Part shown: positions 16,898 to 24,785 of the stretch, in pieces
How positions within the stretch are numbered: the first letter of the stretch is position 1
How the letters are laid out: every line of letters starts with the position of its first letter
Assembly: GCA_041389725.1 (NCBI GenBank)
Contig: JAWKRG010000002.1
Coordinates: forward strand, 1,612,001 to 1,676,000
Source of the DNA: Polyangiaceae bacterium
Lineage (GTDB): Bacteria; Myxococcota_A; Polyangia; Polyangiales; Polyangiaceae
DNA: 64,000 nucleotides
Direction: 5' to 3'
Position numbers and translations under genes: made by a program
The notes under the pieces: model-generated
What the model was told of the DNA's origin: nothing
The model's database searches: none
Seen by the model: the letters and a program-made list of their open reading frames with translations, nothing else

Positions 16898-17806
16898 TCA
16901 AGGCAACTTCGTCGCGCTGATCTTCAGGTTGGCATAGGTCCAACCCAGAGCGGACGTCTCGATGTCGCCGGACTTCTGTACGCCAAGGTCTACGAAGAAA
17001 CCGGAACTCAGATGGCTCGCGGCGTCCAGGTAGCTCACTGCGCCACTCAGGGATTTGACGACGGAACCAGCCAGTGAAAGTTCGCAGGTCTGCATCTTGG
17101 TCACGGCGTCCAGCAGGCAGTCGAGGTGGTACTGCTGCCCCTTCTGCCAGGAATAGGTAGTGGACCATTGGGTGTAGGTCGTGTAGCCGGGGCCGATCGA
17201 GACGCGTCCGAACATGCGGAAGTGCGGCGCCTTGGTGGCGAAGGTGACTGCTGCCGAGCCCATCAAGTAGCGCTGATCGGACTTGGTCTGGTTGGCGCGG
17301 AACAGACCGAACAAGATGTGCTCGGTTCGGTCCGGATTGCCTTCGTCCGGGATCTCCGGCTGGTAGTCGCCGATGGTGACGTCGAACTCGACGCGCACGC
17401 TCTGTACCGTCGTTCCTTTGGTGCCAAAGGGGACTGTCATCACCAGCACCTGCGCGTTGGGTGTGAACACGTCGCCGCTTTGGGACACCAGCACTTCAGT
17501 GACGAGTTGCCCGCCGCCACTGCCACCGCTTCCGACACTGCCGGCACTGCCGGCGCTGCCACCGCTTCCGGCGCTGCCATCGAGACCAGCGTCCGCGCCA
17601 CTGACACCACCGCCTCCTGCGGACCCGCCGTTGCCGACTGTGCCGGCGCTACCCGCCGTGCCTCCGGTGCCGGCGCTGGAACCTGCGGCGCCGGCCGCAC
17701 CTGCAGTCGATGCATCGTCTCCGCTTCCAGCTTCGCAGGCGAGGTGGGCGTGCGCGATCGCGCACCCGAGGATCCCGAACCAGAATGACGACCGTGCGTG
17801 GCCCAA
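16898..17806 (-). CDS. Ser/Gly-rich lipoprotein with a beta-sandwich C-terminal domain
   Basis: 302 residues from a TTG at 17806, preferred because GGAGG precedes it at correct spacing and it yields a signal peptide ending in a lipobox-like HLAC. Residues 30-100 are a GSGGSAGSAG-type linker. The remainder (LVTEVLVSQSGDVFTPNAQVLVMTVPF, VRVEFDVTIGDYQPE, FRMFGRVSIGPGYTTYTQWSTTYSW, QQYHLDCLLDAVTKMQTCEL) has the alternating pattern of a jelly-roll/LamG-like domain with one possible disulfide (CLLD...TCEL). Surface-exposed binding lipoprotein of unknown ligand. It is divergent from the methyltransferase gene, 109 bp away. Confidence 0.65.
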   Translation of the reverse strand: MGHARSSFWFGILGCAIAHAHLACEAGSGDDASTAGAAGAAGSSAGTGGTAGSAGTVGNGGSAGGGGVSGADAGLDGSAGSGGSAGSAGSVGSGGSGGGQLVTEVLVSQSGDVFTPNAQVLVMTVPFGTKGTTVQSVRVEFDVTIGDYQPEIPDEGNPDRTEHILFGLFRANQTKSDQRYLMGSAAVTFATKAPHFRMFGRVSIGPGYTTYTQWSTTYSWQKGQQYHLDCLLDAVTKMQTCELSLAGSVVKSLSGAVSYLDAASHLSSGFFVDLGVQKSGDIETSALGWTYANLKISATKLP

Positions 17807-17915
17807 ACTCCGCCTCCGTGATTCGAGAGTGTACCACGGCTTCTTCTGGCTTTGGTTCCGCCCGCCTCGCCCGCGGGCGATTGACCTCCCAAACCCGCAT
17901 GTGCGATGCCTGCAC

Positions 17916-18623
17916 ATGGATTTCCGAGAAGTCTACGCGCGATACCCCGAGCGCTACCACGCGCTGGTCTCGGCCGAAGACGTGGATGGCAATCTACTGC
18001 ACGCACTACGCGACGTGCTCGGGGCTCGGCCGGGACACGTGGTCGACGTGGGAGCAGGCACTGGCCGCGTGTCGCGCCTGTTGCTCGAGCTTGGCGCAAA
18101 GGTCACTGCAATCGAGCCCGAAGCGGCGATGTTGGCCCTCGCCCAACACCTGTTGGCAGACCCAGCGCGAGAGGGACGCATCGAGTTCGCTCGGGCTGAC
18201 GGCCGCGCGCTGCCCTTGGCGGACGGCGTAGCGAATGCGGCAGTCGCGGGCTGGGTATTCGGGCACCTCCGCTACTGGGAGGACCAGTGGCAAGAGCAAG
18301 TACGGCGTGCCCTGAGCGAGATGGATCGCGTCGTGGCAAGCGGTGGTGACGTGATCGTGATCGAGACCCTGGGCACGGCTCGCCTTCAGCCAGGCGCTCC
18401 CAACGAGCGGCTTGACGAGTACTACGCGTGGCTCGAGGCCGAGGGCTTCGAGCGTCGTCAGTTCGCGACCGACTACGGCTTTGCGAACGCAGAAGCTGCA
18501 GCGACCAACCTCGAGTTCTTCTTTGGTGCGGAAACCGCTGCGTGCATTCGAAACAACGGATGGGCGCGCGTTCCCGAGTGGACTGGCCTTTGGGCGCGAC
18601 GAAAGTCATCTAGAACGCCCTGA
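17916..18623 (+). CDS. class I SAM-dependent methyltransferase
   Basis: 235 residues from ATG 17916 (MDFREVYARYPERYHALV). The Rossmann-fold SAM site is clear: HVVDVGAGTGRVSRLLLEL (motif I), VTAIEPEAAML (acidic end of beta-2), and ARADGRALPLADGVANAAVAGW (motifs II/III). Substrate cannot be told from the sequence; the fold family includes small-molecule O/N-methylases. It lies 182 bp upstream of the PqqD-like gene on the same strand with no obvious terminator between, so it might belong to that operon, but a possible operator in the gap argues for a separate promoter. Confidence 0.88.
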   Translation: MDFREVYARYPERYHALVSAEDVDGNLLHALRDVLGARPGHVVDVGAGTGRVSRLLLELGAKVTAIEPEAAMLALAQHLLADPAREGRIEFARADGRALPLADGVANAAVAGWVFGHLRYWEDQWQEQVRRALSEMDRVVASGGDVIVIETLGTARLQPGAPNERLDEYYAWLEAEGFERRQFATDYGFANAEAAATNLEFFFGAETAACIRNNGWARVPEWTGLWARRKSSRTP

Positions 18624-18630
18624 TCGGACA

Positions 18631-18795
18631 ATGTGCGCAACGTGCTGCGAGAGCTGCATCGATTGCGCACACTTCCTTCCGAGTGCGGCAGTTTGTCGCG
18701 ACCGAGCGTCTCACCGCAGATGTCGTCCGTCCGTGACGCTTCAAGTCACGCAGAAAACTCGCAGGTACCGGACGCGCGGGTACGGATGTTGCTGA
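18631..18795 (+). CDS. possible 54-residue Cys-rich small ORF
   Basis: An ATG 7 bp after the methyltransferase stop opens a 54-codon frame beginning MCATCCESCIDCAHFLPS and ending GYGCC, with nine cysteines, closing 10 bp before the PqqD-like start codon. Its position directly ahead of a RiPP recognition element gene is where a precursor peptide would be expected. Against it: no convincing ribosome binding site, third-codon-position GC well below that of neighbours, and overlap with a possible operator. I rate it as unproven. Confidence 0.25.
   Translation: MCATCCESCIDCAHFLPSAAVCRDRASHRRCRPSVTLQVTQKTRRYRTRGYGCC
18732..18750. promoter_or_regulatory. inverted repeat upstream of the PqqD-like operon
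   Basis: CGTGAC-N7-GTCACG, perfect 6-bp arms around a 7-bp centre, 56 bp ahead of the first start codon of the PqqD/ATP-grasp operon. The size and spacing fit a dimeric regulator's operator. No regulator gene adjoins. Confidence 0.3.
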
Positions 18796-18805
18796 ATTCT
18801 TCTGC

Positions 18806-19054
18806 ATGAGTCCCACTCGACTTCGTCAGCTTGCCGTCAGCGACTCGGGCTTCGTCTTCGATCCCGTCACCGGACACACCTTTACCGTCAATGCCGCTGG
18901 TCTCGTGGTCATCGCGGGGTTGAAGGACGGACTCTCGCTGGAGGCGATCGTGACGCGCCTCCAAAACGAGTTGGAGATGGACGGAAGCGAGGACGTGAAC
19001 CGTGACGTCGACGACTTCATGGCGCGCCTGCGCGAACACGGCCTGTGGGGTTGA
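18806..19054 (+). CDS. PqqD-like protein (RiPP recognition element fold)
   Basis: 82 residues, the size of free-standing PqqD. FVFDPVTGHTFTVNAAGLVVIAGLKDGLSLEAIVTRLQ followed by DVDDFMARLREHGLWG matches the family pattern 'DP.TG..Y.LN..G..I...L.DG.S...I...L ... DV..FL..L...GL'. Such domains form a winged helix that binds the leader part of a peptide or leader-bearing protein and hands it to modifying enzymes. It is the first gene of a coupled series with ATP-grasp and decarboxylase genes; the next start codon lies 2 bp after its stop or inside its end. No radical-SAM gene, the usual partner of PqqD, is nearby. Confidence 0.85.
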   Translation: MSPTRLRQLAVSDSGFVFDPVTGHTFTVNAAGLVVIAGLKDGLSLEAIVTRLQNELEMDGSEDVNRDVDDFMARLREHGLWG

Positions 19055-19056
19055 CC

Positions 19057-20121
19057 GTGAGCTCGACACCTGTCGTCGCCATCACAGGCATGAACGCCAC
19101 CGACAACCCCGCGCCGGGTGTTGCCGTGGCCCGCTCCCTGCGCGAGGCGCCGGGATTCAACGGAACCATCGTAGGGCTCGGCTATGACGCCCTCGACCCG
19201 GGTTTCTACGCCAAAGGACTGCTCGACGCTGCGGCGATCATGCCGTTTCCCTCCGCGGGCCGCGACGCCACGCTCCATCGCTTGCTGGAGGTCCAGAGCC
19301 GCTTCGGCCTCGATGTGTTGATCCCCACTCTCGATTCCGAGTTGCGAGCCGTCGCCGCTCTGGAGCCGGAGCTGCGAGCCGCAAAGATCGCGACTCTGGT
19401 GCCTCGCATCGACTCGGTCGACGCCGCTTCCAAGCCGCGCCTGAACGAGCTCGGCGCGAAAGCTGGGTTCCCGGTGCCGGAGTCGGAGGCGATCAGCACG
19501 GCCAGCGCCATTCCACGCTTGGTCGGACAGTTCGGCCTGCCCATCGTGATCAAGGGCGTGTTCTACGGCGCGAGCATCGTCTACACCGAGGCGGACGCGG
19601 TCCAGGCGTTCCACCACTTCGTCGCCAGCTGGGGCCTGCCGGTCATCGTGCAGCGCTTCATCAAAGGTGAGGAATACAACGTGGCCGGGCTGGGGGATGG
19701 CCGTGGGAACACCATCGGCGCCGTCGCCATGCGCAAGATGGCGCTGACGGAGAAGGGCAAAGGCTGGGCCGGGGTCACCATCGACGACGAGCGCTTGGTG
19801 GAGGTGACGGAACGCGTCGTCGGCGCGCTGAACTGGCGCGGAGGCCTGGAGGTCGAGTTCATCAAGGATAGCGATGGCGAGAAGGTCTACGTAGCCGAGG
19901 TCAACCCGCGCTTCCCCGCGTGGGTGCACTTGGCCACGGCAGCCGGACAGAACTTGGCCGCTGCCTGCGTCGACCTGGCCCTGGGGCAGCCGGTGGAGAA
20001 GATGCGCGGCTACCGGGTCGGCACGATGTTCGTGCGCATTTCCATCGACCAGATTGCGGAGCTGGAGCGCTTTGGTCGCATTGCATCGACCGGATTGGCT
20101 GACTTGGAGGAACACGCATGA
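19057..20121 (+). CDS. ATP-grasp ligase (carbamoyl-phosphate-synthase-like)
   Basis: 354 residues from GTG 19057; GTG 19045 would overlap the upstream gene by 10 bp. The N-terminal pre-ATP-grasp part (VVAITGMNATDNPAPGVAVARSLREAPG) holds a nucleotide-like G-rich turn. The ATP-grasp core shows LPIVIKGVFYGASIVYT (the Lys strand), VIVQRFIKGEEYNVAGLGD, and the metal-binding end GLEVEFIKDSDGEKVYVAEVNPRFPAWVH with the E..N.R signature. Relatives make carboxylate-amine bonds in carbamoyl-phosphate, D-Ala-D-Ala and peptide synthesis. Given the PqqD-like and decarboxylase partners, ligation of an amino acid to a peptide or protein-bound acceptor is the most likely chemistry, but that is inference. Confidence 0.88.
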   Translation: MSSTPVVAITGMNATDNPAPGVAVARSLREAPGFNGTIVGLGYDALDPGFYAKGLLDAAAIMPFPSAGRDATLHRLLEVQSRFGLDVLIPTLDSELRAVAALEPELRAAKIATLVPRIDSVDAASKPRLNELGAKAGFPVPESEAISTASAIPRLVGQFGLPIVIKGVFYGASIVYTEADAVQAFHHFVASWGLPVIVQRFIKGEEYNVAGLGDGRGNTIGAVAMRKMALTEKGKGWAGVTIDDERLVEVTERVVGALNWRGGLEVEFIKDSDGEKVYVAEVNPRFPAWVHLATAAGQNLAAACVDLALGQPVEKMRGYRVGTMFVRISIDQIAELERFGRIASTGLADLEEHA

Positions 20122-21461
20122 AACCCCGCTACGAACGTCCTGTGATCGTGCGTCACGCCCTGGGCGGACGCAGCAAGTTCGGCGCCATCACGACGCCCCG
20201 TCCGGTTACGAGCTTCGAGGGAGTTCCGATCGCGGAGCTCGTGGCGCAGCACGGCTCGCCCGTGTTCGTCTTTTCCGAGCGCGTACTGCAGGAACGGGTG
20301 CGGGAGTTGCGCGACCAGCTGGCTCGCCGCTTCTCACAGTTCACGATCGCTTGGTCCTACAAGACCAACTACCTGGAGTCGGTCTGTCGCGTGTTTCACC
20401 GCGAAGGCGCCTGGGCCGAGGTCGTATCCGGGCAGGAGCTGGAGAAGGCCCTGCGCACCGGGGTGCCGGGCTCTCAGATCATCTTCAACGGACCGGCAAA
20501 GAACGAGCGGGCCCTCGAACGTGCATTTCAACAAGGCGCCCAAGTGAACATCGATCACCTAGACGAGCTCGCCCTGGCCGAACAGGTCGCCGAGCGACTG
20601 GGCCTGGAGCCTTCCGTTGGCATACGCGTCAATCTCGCCGAGCTGCCCGTGCCGAGCTGGGACCGCTTCGGCTTCAACGTCGAGAACGGCAATGCCATGC
20701 AGGCGGTGCGGCGCATCGTTCGTGGTAGGCGGCTTCGACTGGACGCGCTCCACTGCCACATCGGGACGTTCATTCTCGACCCCGATGCCTACCGTCTCGA
20801 AGCGCGCGCTCTGGCGCGATTCGCGCGTGCGCTACGGCAAGAGCACGGTCTGCAAGTGCGCAGTCTCGATCTCGGCGGCGGCTTCGCCTCGCACAACACA
20901 CTGCAGCAGCAGTACTTGCCGGGGGAAGAGATCACGCCGTCTCTCGGCCAATACGTCGAAAAGATTGCGCTGGGTCTCGAAGAAGGCCTGGAGGGCGACC
21001 CGGTGCCCCGGGTCGTGGTGGAGACGGGCCGCGCGTTGGTGGACGACTCCGCCATCTTGATCTCGTCGGTCATCGGCTCCAAGCGTCTGGTAGACGGCCG
21101 CCGCGCCATCATCCTCGACGGTGGCGTCAACATCCTGCCAACGGCTTGGTGGTACCGGCACGCGGTTCACCCCGCTCAGGAGTCCAACGGTGTGGCCGAG
21201 GCCAGCGTCTTCTTCGGACCGCTGTGCATGAACATCGACGTGGTCCGGGACGGGATCCTGTTTCCGCCCCTGAAGACCGGGGACCGCGTGGTGATCGGGC
21301 ACGTCGGCGCCTACAACGTGACGCAGTGGATGCAGTTCATCACCGAGCGCCCCAACGTGGTGATGGTGTCTGCTCGCGGGGAGCATGGCCTGATCCGCAG
21401 GGCGGAGACCGTCGACACGTTGTTGGCTCAGGAGGTCGTGCCCCCGTGGCTGCAGAGCTGA
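20118..21461 (+). CDS. PLP-dependent LysA-like (fold III) decarboxylase with leader-like N-terminus
   Basis: 447 residues; ATG overlaps the upstream stop (ATGA). The alanine-racemase-type barrel begins near residue 45, with the PLP lysine in TIAWSYKTNYLESV (Lys82), the LHCHIGT phosphate-side strand, LDLGGGFASH, and a C-terminal domain with the GPLCMNIDV motif, where Cys-X-X-X-Asp is the diaminopimelate/ornithine decarboxylase substrate site. Unlike true LysA it carries a 30-residue extension containing YERPVIVRHALGGRSKFG, which resembles RiPP leader segments of the Y..P.....G..... type that PqqD-like domains bind. The enzyme itself may therefore be recognised by the PqqD-like protein. Primary lysine synthesis is unlikely given the context. 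Confidence 0.87.
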   Translation: MKPRYERPVIVRHALGGRSKFGAITTPRPVTSFEGVPIAELVAQHGSPVFVFSERVLQERVRELRDQLARRFSQFTIAWSYKTNYLESVCRVFHREGAWAEVVSGQELEKALRTGVPGSQIIFNGPAKNERALERAFQQGAQVNIDHLDELALAEQVAERLGLEPSVGIRVNLAELPVPSWDRFGFNVENGNAMQAVRRIVRGRRLRLDALHCHIGTFILDPDAYRLEARALARFARALRQEHGLQVRSLDLGGGFASHNTLQQQYLPGEEITPSLGQYVEKIALGLEEGLEGDPVPRVVVETGRALVDDSAILISSVIGSKRLVDGRRAIILDGGVNILPTAWWYRHAVHPAQESNGVAEASVFFGPLCMNIDVVRDGILFPPLKTGDRVVIGHVGAYNVTQWMQFITERPNVVMVSARGEHGLIRRAETVDTLLAQEVVPPWLQS

Positions 21462-23572
21462 AAGGCTCGACGTTCTCCATCGGCCTGGATCTACTGTTCC
21501 GACCGTATGCGCAGATCGTGTTCGCGCGAGACGCCAAGGCGGGCTTGTTCGTGGTGCTCGCGATCGCGACGGCACCCAAGTTGCTGCTGGCCACGCTTCT
21601 TGCCGTCGCCGTGGCCCACCTGACAGCTTGGCTGTTTGGCTTGGGGCCGCATGCCATCCGAGAGGGCAATCCGGCGACCACCGCGGTGCTGACGACGCTG
21701 GCTATCGGCGTGTTCGCCCCCGGGGGCGGGCATCCTTTGGTGCTGGTGGCGATCGGCGCGATCCTGGCGGTGCTGCTGACCGCGTCCTTCGAAGCAGTGT
21801 TCTCCAACGTCGCACTGCCGACCCACTCCTTCCCCTTCATCGCTGCTTCCTGGACGGTGCACTTGGCGGCACGCAGCCTTCCCGCGCCCGAAGAAAACCT
21901 GGCGCTGACGGAGCAGGCGCACTTTCTACCGGCGAGCTGGTTCCAAGCGTCATGGCTCGACATACCTGCCTCGCTGCTATTTCTGCATGGCGTGACCGTG
22001 GGCGCATTGGTCCTGGTCGCCATCGCGTTGCATAGCCGCATCGCGCTGCTGCTCGCGCTGCTCGGCGGGCTGGCAGCTGCCCTCATGCGTCTTGCCTTGC
22101 GGCCCGACATGGATTTCTCCCACGTCGACCTGCTCGCGTCGTTCAACGCCGTGCTGACCGCCATGGCCCTGGGCGGTGTGTGGTTCGTGCCGCAGCCCGC
22201 TTCGCTACTCCTGGCCGCAGTGGGCGGAGGACTCAGCGCACTGCTCAGCTACGCGCTCGCGCCTGCTGCAGGAATCGCCTTCTTGCCCGTGCTGTCCCTT
22301 CCCTTCGTCGTGACCACCCACCTGGTGCTGACCGCGGCGAGGCGGCGTCAGGCGGACACGCATCCACGTTCCACTGTGCCTCACGACCGTCCAGAGGAAG
22401 CCCTGGCGAGCCACTTGATGCGCGTCCGACGTTTCGGCGACGTCGCTTGGCTGCCCTTTCGCCTTCCCTTCCGTGGCGAATGGGAGGTGACGCAAGGCTA
22501 TGACGGCAAGCACACGCACAAAGGACTGTGGCGTCACGGTCTGGACTTCGAAGTCCGCAACAAGGACGGCAACACCTTCGGTCGCGACGGCACGACCTTG
22601 GGCGACTACCACTGCTACGGACTACCGATCCTCGCGGCAGGCGTCGGCACCGTGGCCAGCGTCCACGACGGCGTGGAAGACAATCCGCCGGGTGAGGTCA
22701 ACACCCACGACAACTGGGGCAATGCCGTGGTCATCGCCCACGGCATCGGCTTGTATTCCGTGTACGCTCATTTGCAGCCCGCCAGTGTTCGCGTGCGCCC
22801 GGGTGAGGTGGTGCAGCCCGGAACCGAGATTGCCCGCTGCGGAAACTCGGGTCGCTCTCCGACGCCTCACCTGCACTTCCAGCTCCAGCGCCTGCCGACT
22901 CTGGGTAGCCCGACCATGCCGGCAGATTTCGGCGACGTCGTATTCCGCGATGACGGCGGCTTTCACCTGCGTACGCGCGTGATCCCCGAAGAGGGCGAGG
23001 CGATGCGGGCCATCGTTCGCGACGAAGCGCTGGCGTCCGCCCTGGGCTTCATGCCAGGCAGCTCCTGGGAGTTGATCGACGAGGCGGGCCGACGGGAGCT
23101 CGCTCACGTCGAGCTCGACTTGTTGGGAAGGCGACTACTTCGCTCCGATCACGCTGCCCTGACTCTGGATCCCTACGACGGTGGCGTCGTGATGGTGAAC
23201 TTCTCCGGGCGTTCGAGTTCGCTACTCAAGTTCTTGTTAATCGCCCTGGCGCGCGTTCCCTTCGATCAAGCGGACCAGCTGCACTGGGAGGAGGAAATCC
23301 CCGGGCGACTGATGCTGACGGGGGCACGTCGTGCGGTGGCGGACTTCATGGCGGTGTTCGCCCCCAACGTGGGCGCCAGCCGAGTCACCTTCGAGTGCCG
23401 GAGAGAACCAGGGCACGTCGTCGTCGAAGCCAAGTCGCGGCAGTTCCACAGTCGCGCGACCATTTCTCTTGGTCGTTCGACTCACCGCGTGTCGGTGACC
23501 GTCTCGGGTCGTACCACGTCCTTGAGTCTGCGCTCGGTAGACGGTCGTAGCCCAGCGGAGGACGCTACGTGA
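21446..23572 (+). CDS. urea-transporter-like membrane domain fused to M23 metallopeptidase
   Basis: 708 residues from GTG 21446, with AGGAGG at 21430-21435; it overlaps the decarboxylase by 16 bp. Residues 1-320 are about ten membrane segments with urea-transporter-family features (DAKAGLFVVLAIATAPKLLLATLLAV, HAIREGNPATTAVLTTLAIGVFAPGG, then DLLASFNAVLTAMALGG in a second, related half). Residues 340-500 are an M23/LytM-type peptidase: THKGLWRHGLDF (His356/358/364, Asp367), VIAHGIGLYSVYAHLQP, and HLHFQ (His475/His477). The first zinc ligand departs from the usual H-x-G-x-D spacing. A further C-terminal region of about 180 residues is not recognised. A fusion of permease and peptidoglycan hydrolase suggests transport of, or response to, a product cut from the wall. 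Confidence 0.83.
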   Translation: MAAELKGSTFSIGLDLLFRPYAQIVFARDAKAGLFVVLAIATAPKLLLATLLAVAVAHLTAWLFGLGPHAIREGNPATTAVLTTLAIGVFAPGGGHPLVLVAIGAILAVLLTASFEAVFSNVALPTHSFPFIAASWTVHLAARSLPAPEENLALTEQAHFLPASWFQASWLDIPASLLFLHGVTVGALVLVAIALHSRIALLLALLGGLAAALMRLALRPDMDFSHVDLLASFNAVLTAMALGGVWFVPQPASLLLAAVGGGLSALLSYALAPAAGIAFLPVLSLPFVVTTHLVLTAARRRQADTHPRSTVPHDRPEEALASHLMRVRRFGDVAWLPFRLPFRGEWEVTQGYDGKHTHKGLWRHGLDFEVRNKDGNTFGRDGTTLGDYHCYGLPILAAGVGTVASVHDGVEDNPPGEVNTHDNWGNAVVIAHGIGLYSVYAHLQPASVRVRPGEVVQPGTEIARCGNSGRSPTPHLHFQLQRLPTLGSPTMPADFGDVVFRDDGGFHLRTRVIPEEGEAMRAIVRDEALASALGFMPGSSWELIDEAGRRELAHVELDLLGRRLLRSDHAALTLDPYDGGVVMVNFSGRSSSLLKFLLIALARVPFDQADQLHWEEEIPGRLMLTGARRAVADFMAVFAPNVGASRVTFECRREPGHVVVEAKSRQFHSRATISLGRSTHRVSVTVSGRTTSLSLRSVDGRSPAEDAT

Positions 23573-24771
23573 TCGGTTCGCTGCTCGCGCTCCTGACGGC
23601 CTTCGCGCTGCCCACGGATGACGAGGTCGCTGCGCGAACCGGCGCGTGGGACGCATCGGTAGCGGCCGAACGTCGCGGGGACCTCGAAGCTGCGGCTCGC
23701 ATCCTTCGTCAAGCGTGGCCCCAGGGCGCGGGCTACGAGGTCACGGTGCGACTCGCTTGGCTTGCGTTTCGCGCGGGAGATCTCGAAGGAGCCGAACAGC
23801 TCTACCTTCGCGCCCGCCAATTGGAAGGCGCCGACGCGGATGCGAGCAAGGGCCTAGTAGCGACCTACACCCGACGCGGCTATCGCGAATTGGAGGAGGG
23901 AGATCCAGACAGCGCGCGCAACAGCTTTCGAGCAGCATTGACGGTGAGCCCCGAAGATCCGGACGCCAAGCGTGGGCTGGAAGCGTGCCGGAAACAGCCG
24001 CTGCTTGCGGAGGTGTGGGGAGGCGGCTTCTACGTCAGTGGCGCAGCGAAAGTCTCGGGGCCTCTGCTGTTCGCACATCTCGCCTTCGACGTGAGTTCCG
24101 CCCTGCGAGTGCGCGGCGCCTACCGCTTCCAGAGCTGGTCGAGCACCACGACGACCACCAGTTCGACGGGATTCATGGGCGGACGCAACCAGTCGACGTC
24201 GAAGACGACCTTGGCGCGGCACGAAGCCTACGTGGGCTTTGGCGCGGACTCACGCTGGGTGGGCGGCGAGGTGTTGGGGCTTGCCATTTTCGAGACCGAG
24301 CAGGACGCCGTACCCGGGGAGGCGGCACGTTTGCGTCTAGGCAGGCGTTTGGGTCTGACCGTCGAGCAGGCCTACCTGGCATTCCCAGCGGAAGCCGGCC
24401 TTCAGCTCGCACCCGCCCTCTACGTTTGGCCGAGCCAACGAATCGTGCTGACGGGCGGCGCCCGCTACACCCACGATGCGCTAGGGAGTGTATGGGCGGG
24501 CGAGGGCGGCGTGAGTGTTCTGACTTCCCCCTTCGAACTGTATGCAACCGGTCACTACGGACGCGCTCGCTACCCGGTGACCGTCGTCGTTCCCAGCATC
24601 CTCGGCGTCGACGGTGACGTCCGCTACGGCGGAACGTTGACCACGCTGTTCAACTTGAGCGCAGCGTTCGCTTTGGGTCTGAATTTCGAAGCGCATCGCA
24701 TCGAGCAACCCGCGCGCGTCACCCATCTGGGTGCAGCGCTGGGGCTGCGGCTACGTCCATTCACCGATTGA
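23569..24771 (+). CDS. TPR and outer-membrane beta-barrel protein
   Basis: 400 residues; GTG start overlaps the upstream stop by 4 bp. A short signal peptide (LLALLTAFALPT) is followed by three TPR-like helical hairpins at residues 25-140 (AAERRGDLEAAARILRQAW, LAFRAGDLEGAEQLYLRARQLE, ELEEGDPDSARNSFRAALTVSPEDPDAKRGLEAC). From residue 155 to the end the sequence alternates short amphipathic strands with Gly/Thr turns (GPLLFAHLAFDVSSALRVRGAYRF, LARHEAYVGFGADSRWVGGEVLGLAIF), ending in an aromatic-poor LGLRLRPFTD. This fits an outer-membrane barrel of about 10-12 strands. It is the likely outer-membrane element of the operon. Confidence 0.68.
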   Translation: MIGSLLALLTAFALPTDDEVAARTGAWDASVAAERRGDLEAAARILRQAWPQGAGYEVTVRLAWLAFRAGDLEGAEQLYLRARQLEGADADASKGLVATYTRRGYRELEEGDPDSARNSFRAALTVSPEDPDAKRGLEACRKQPLLAEVWGGGFYVSGAAKVSGPLLFAHLAFDVSSALRVRGAYRFQSWSSTTTTTSSTGFMGGRNQSTSKTTLARHEAYVGFGADSRWVGGEVLGLAIFETEQDAVPGEAARLRLGRRLGLTVEQAYLAFPAEAGLQLAPALYVWPSQRIVLTGGARYTHDALGSVWAGEGGVSVLTSPFELYATGHYGRARYPVTVVVPSILGVDGDVRYGGTLTTLFNLSAAFALGLNFEAHRIEQPARVTHLGAALGLRLRPFTD

Positions 24772-24785
24772 GAGGAGACAACGTC

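Noticed and set aside
20118..21461. Plain lysine-biosynthesis lysA gene
   Set aside because: The catalytic fold fits, but the leader-like N-terminus and coupling to a PqqD-like protein and an ATP-grasp ligase point to a specialised enzyme.
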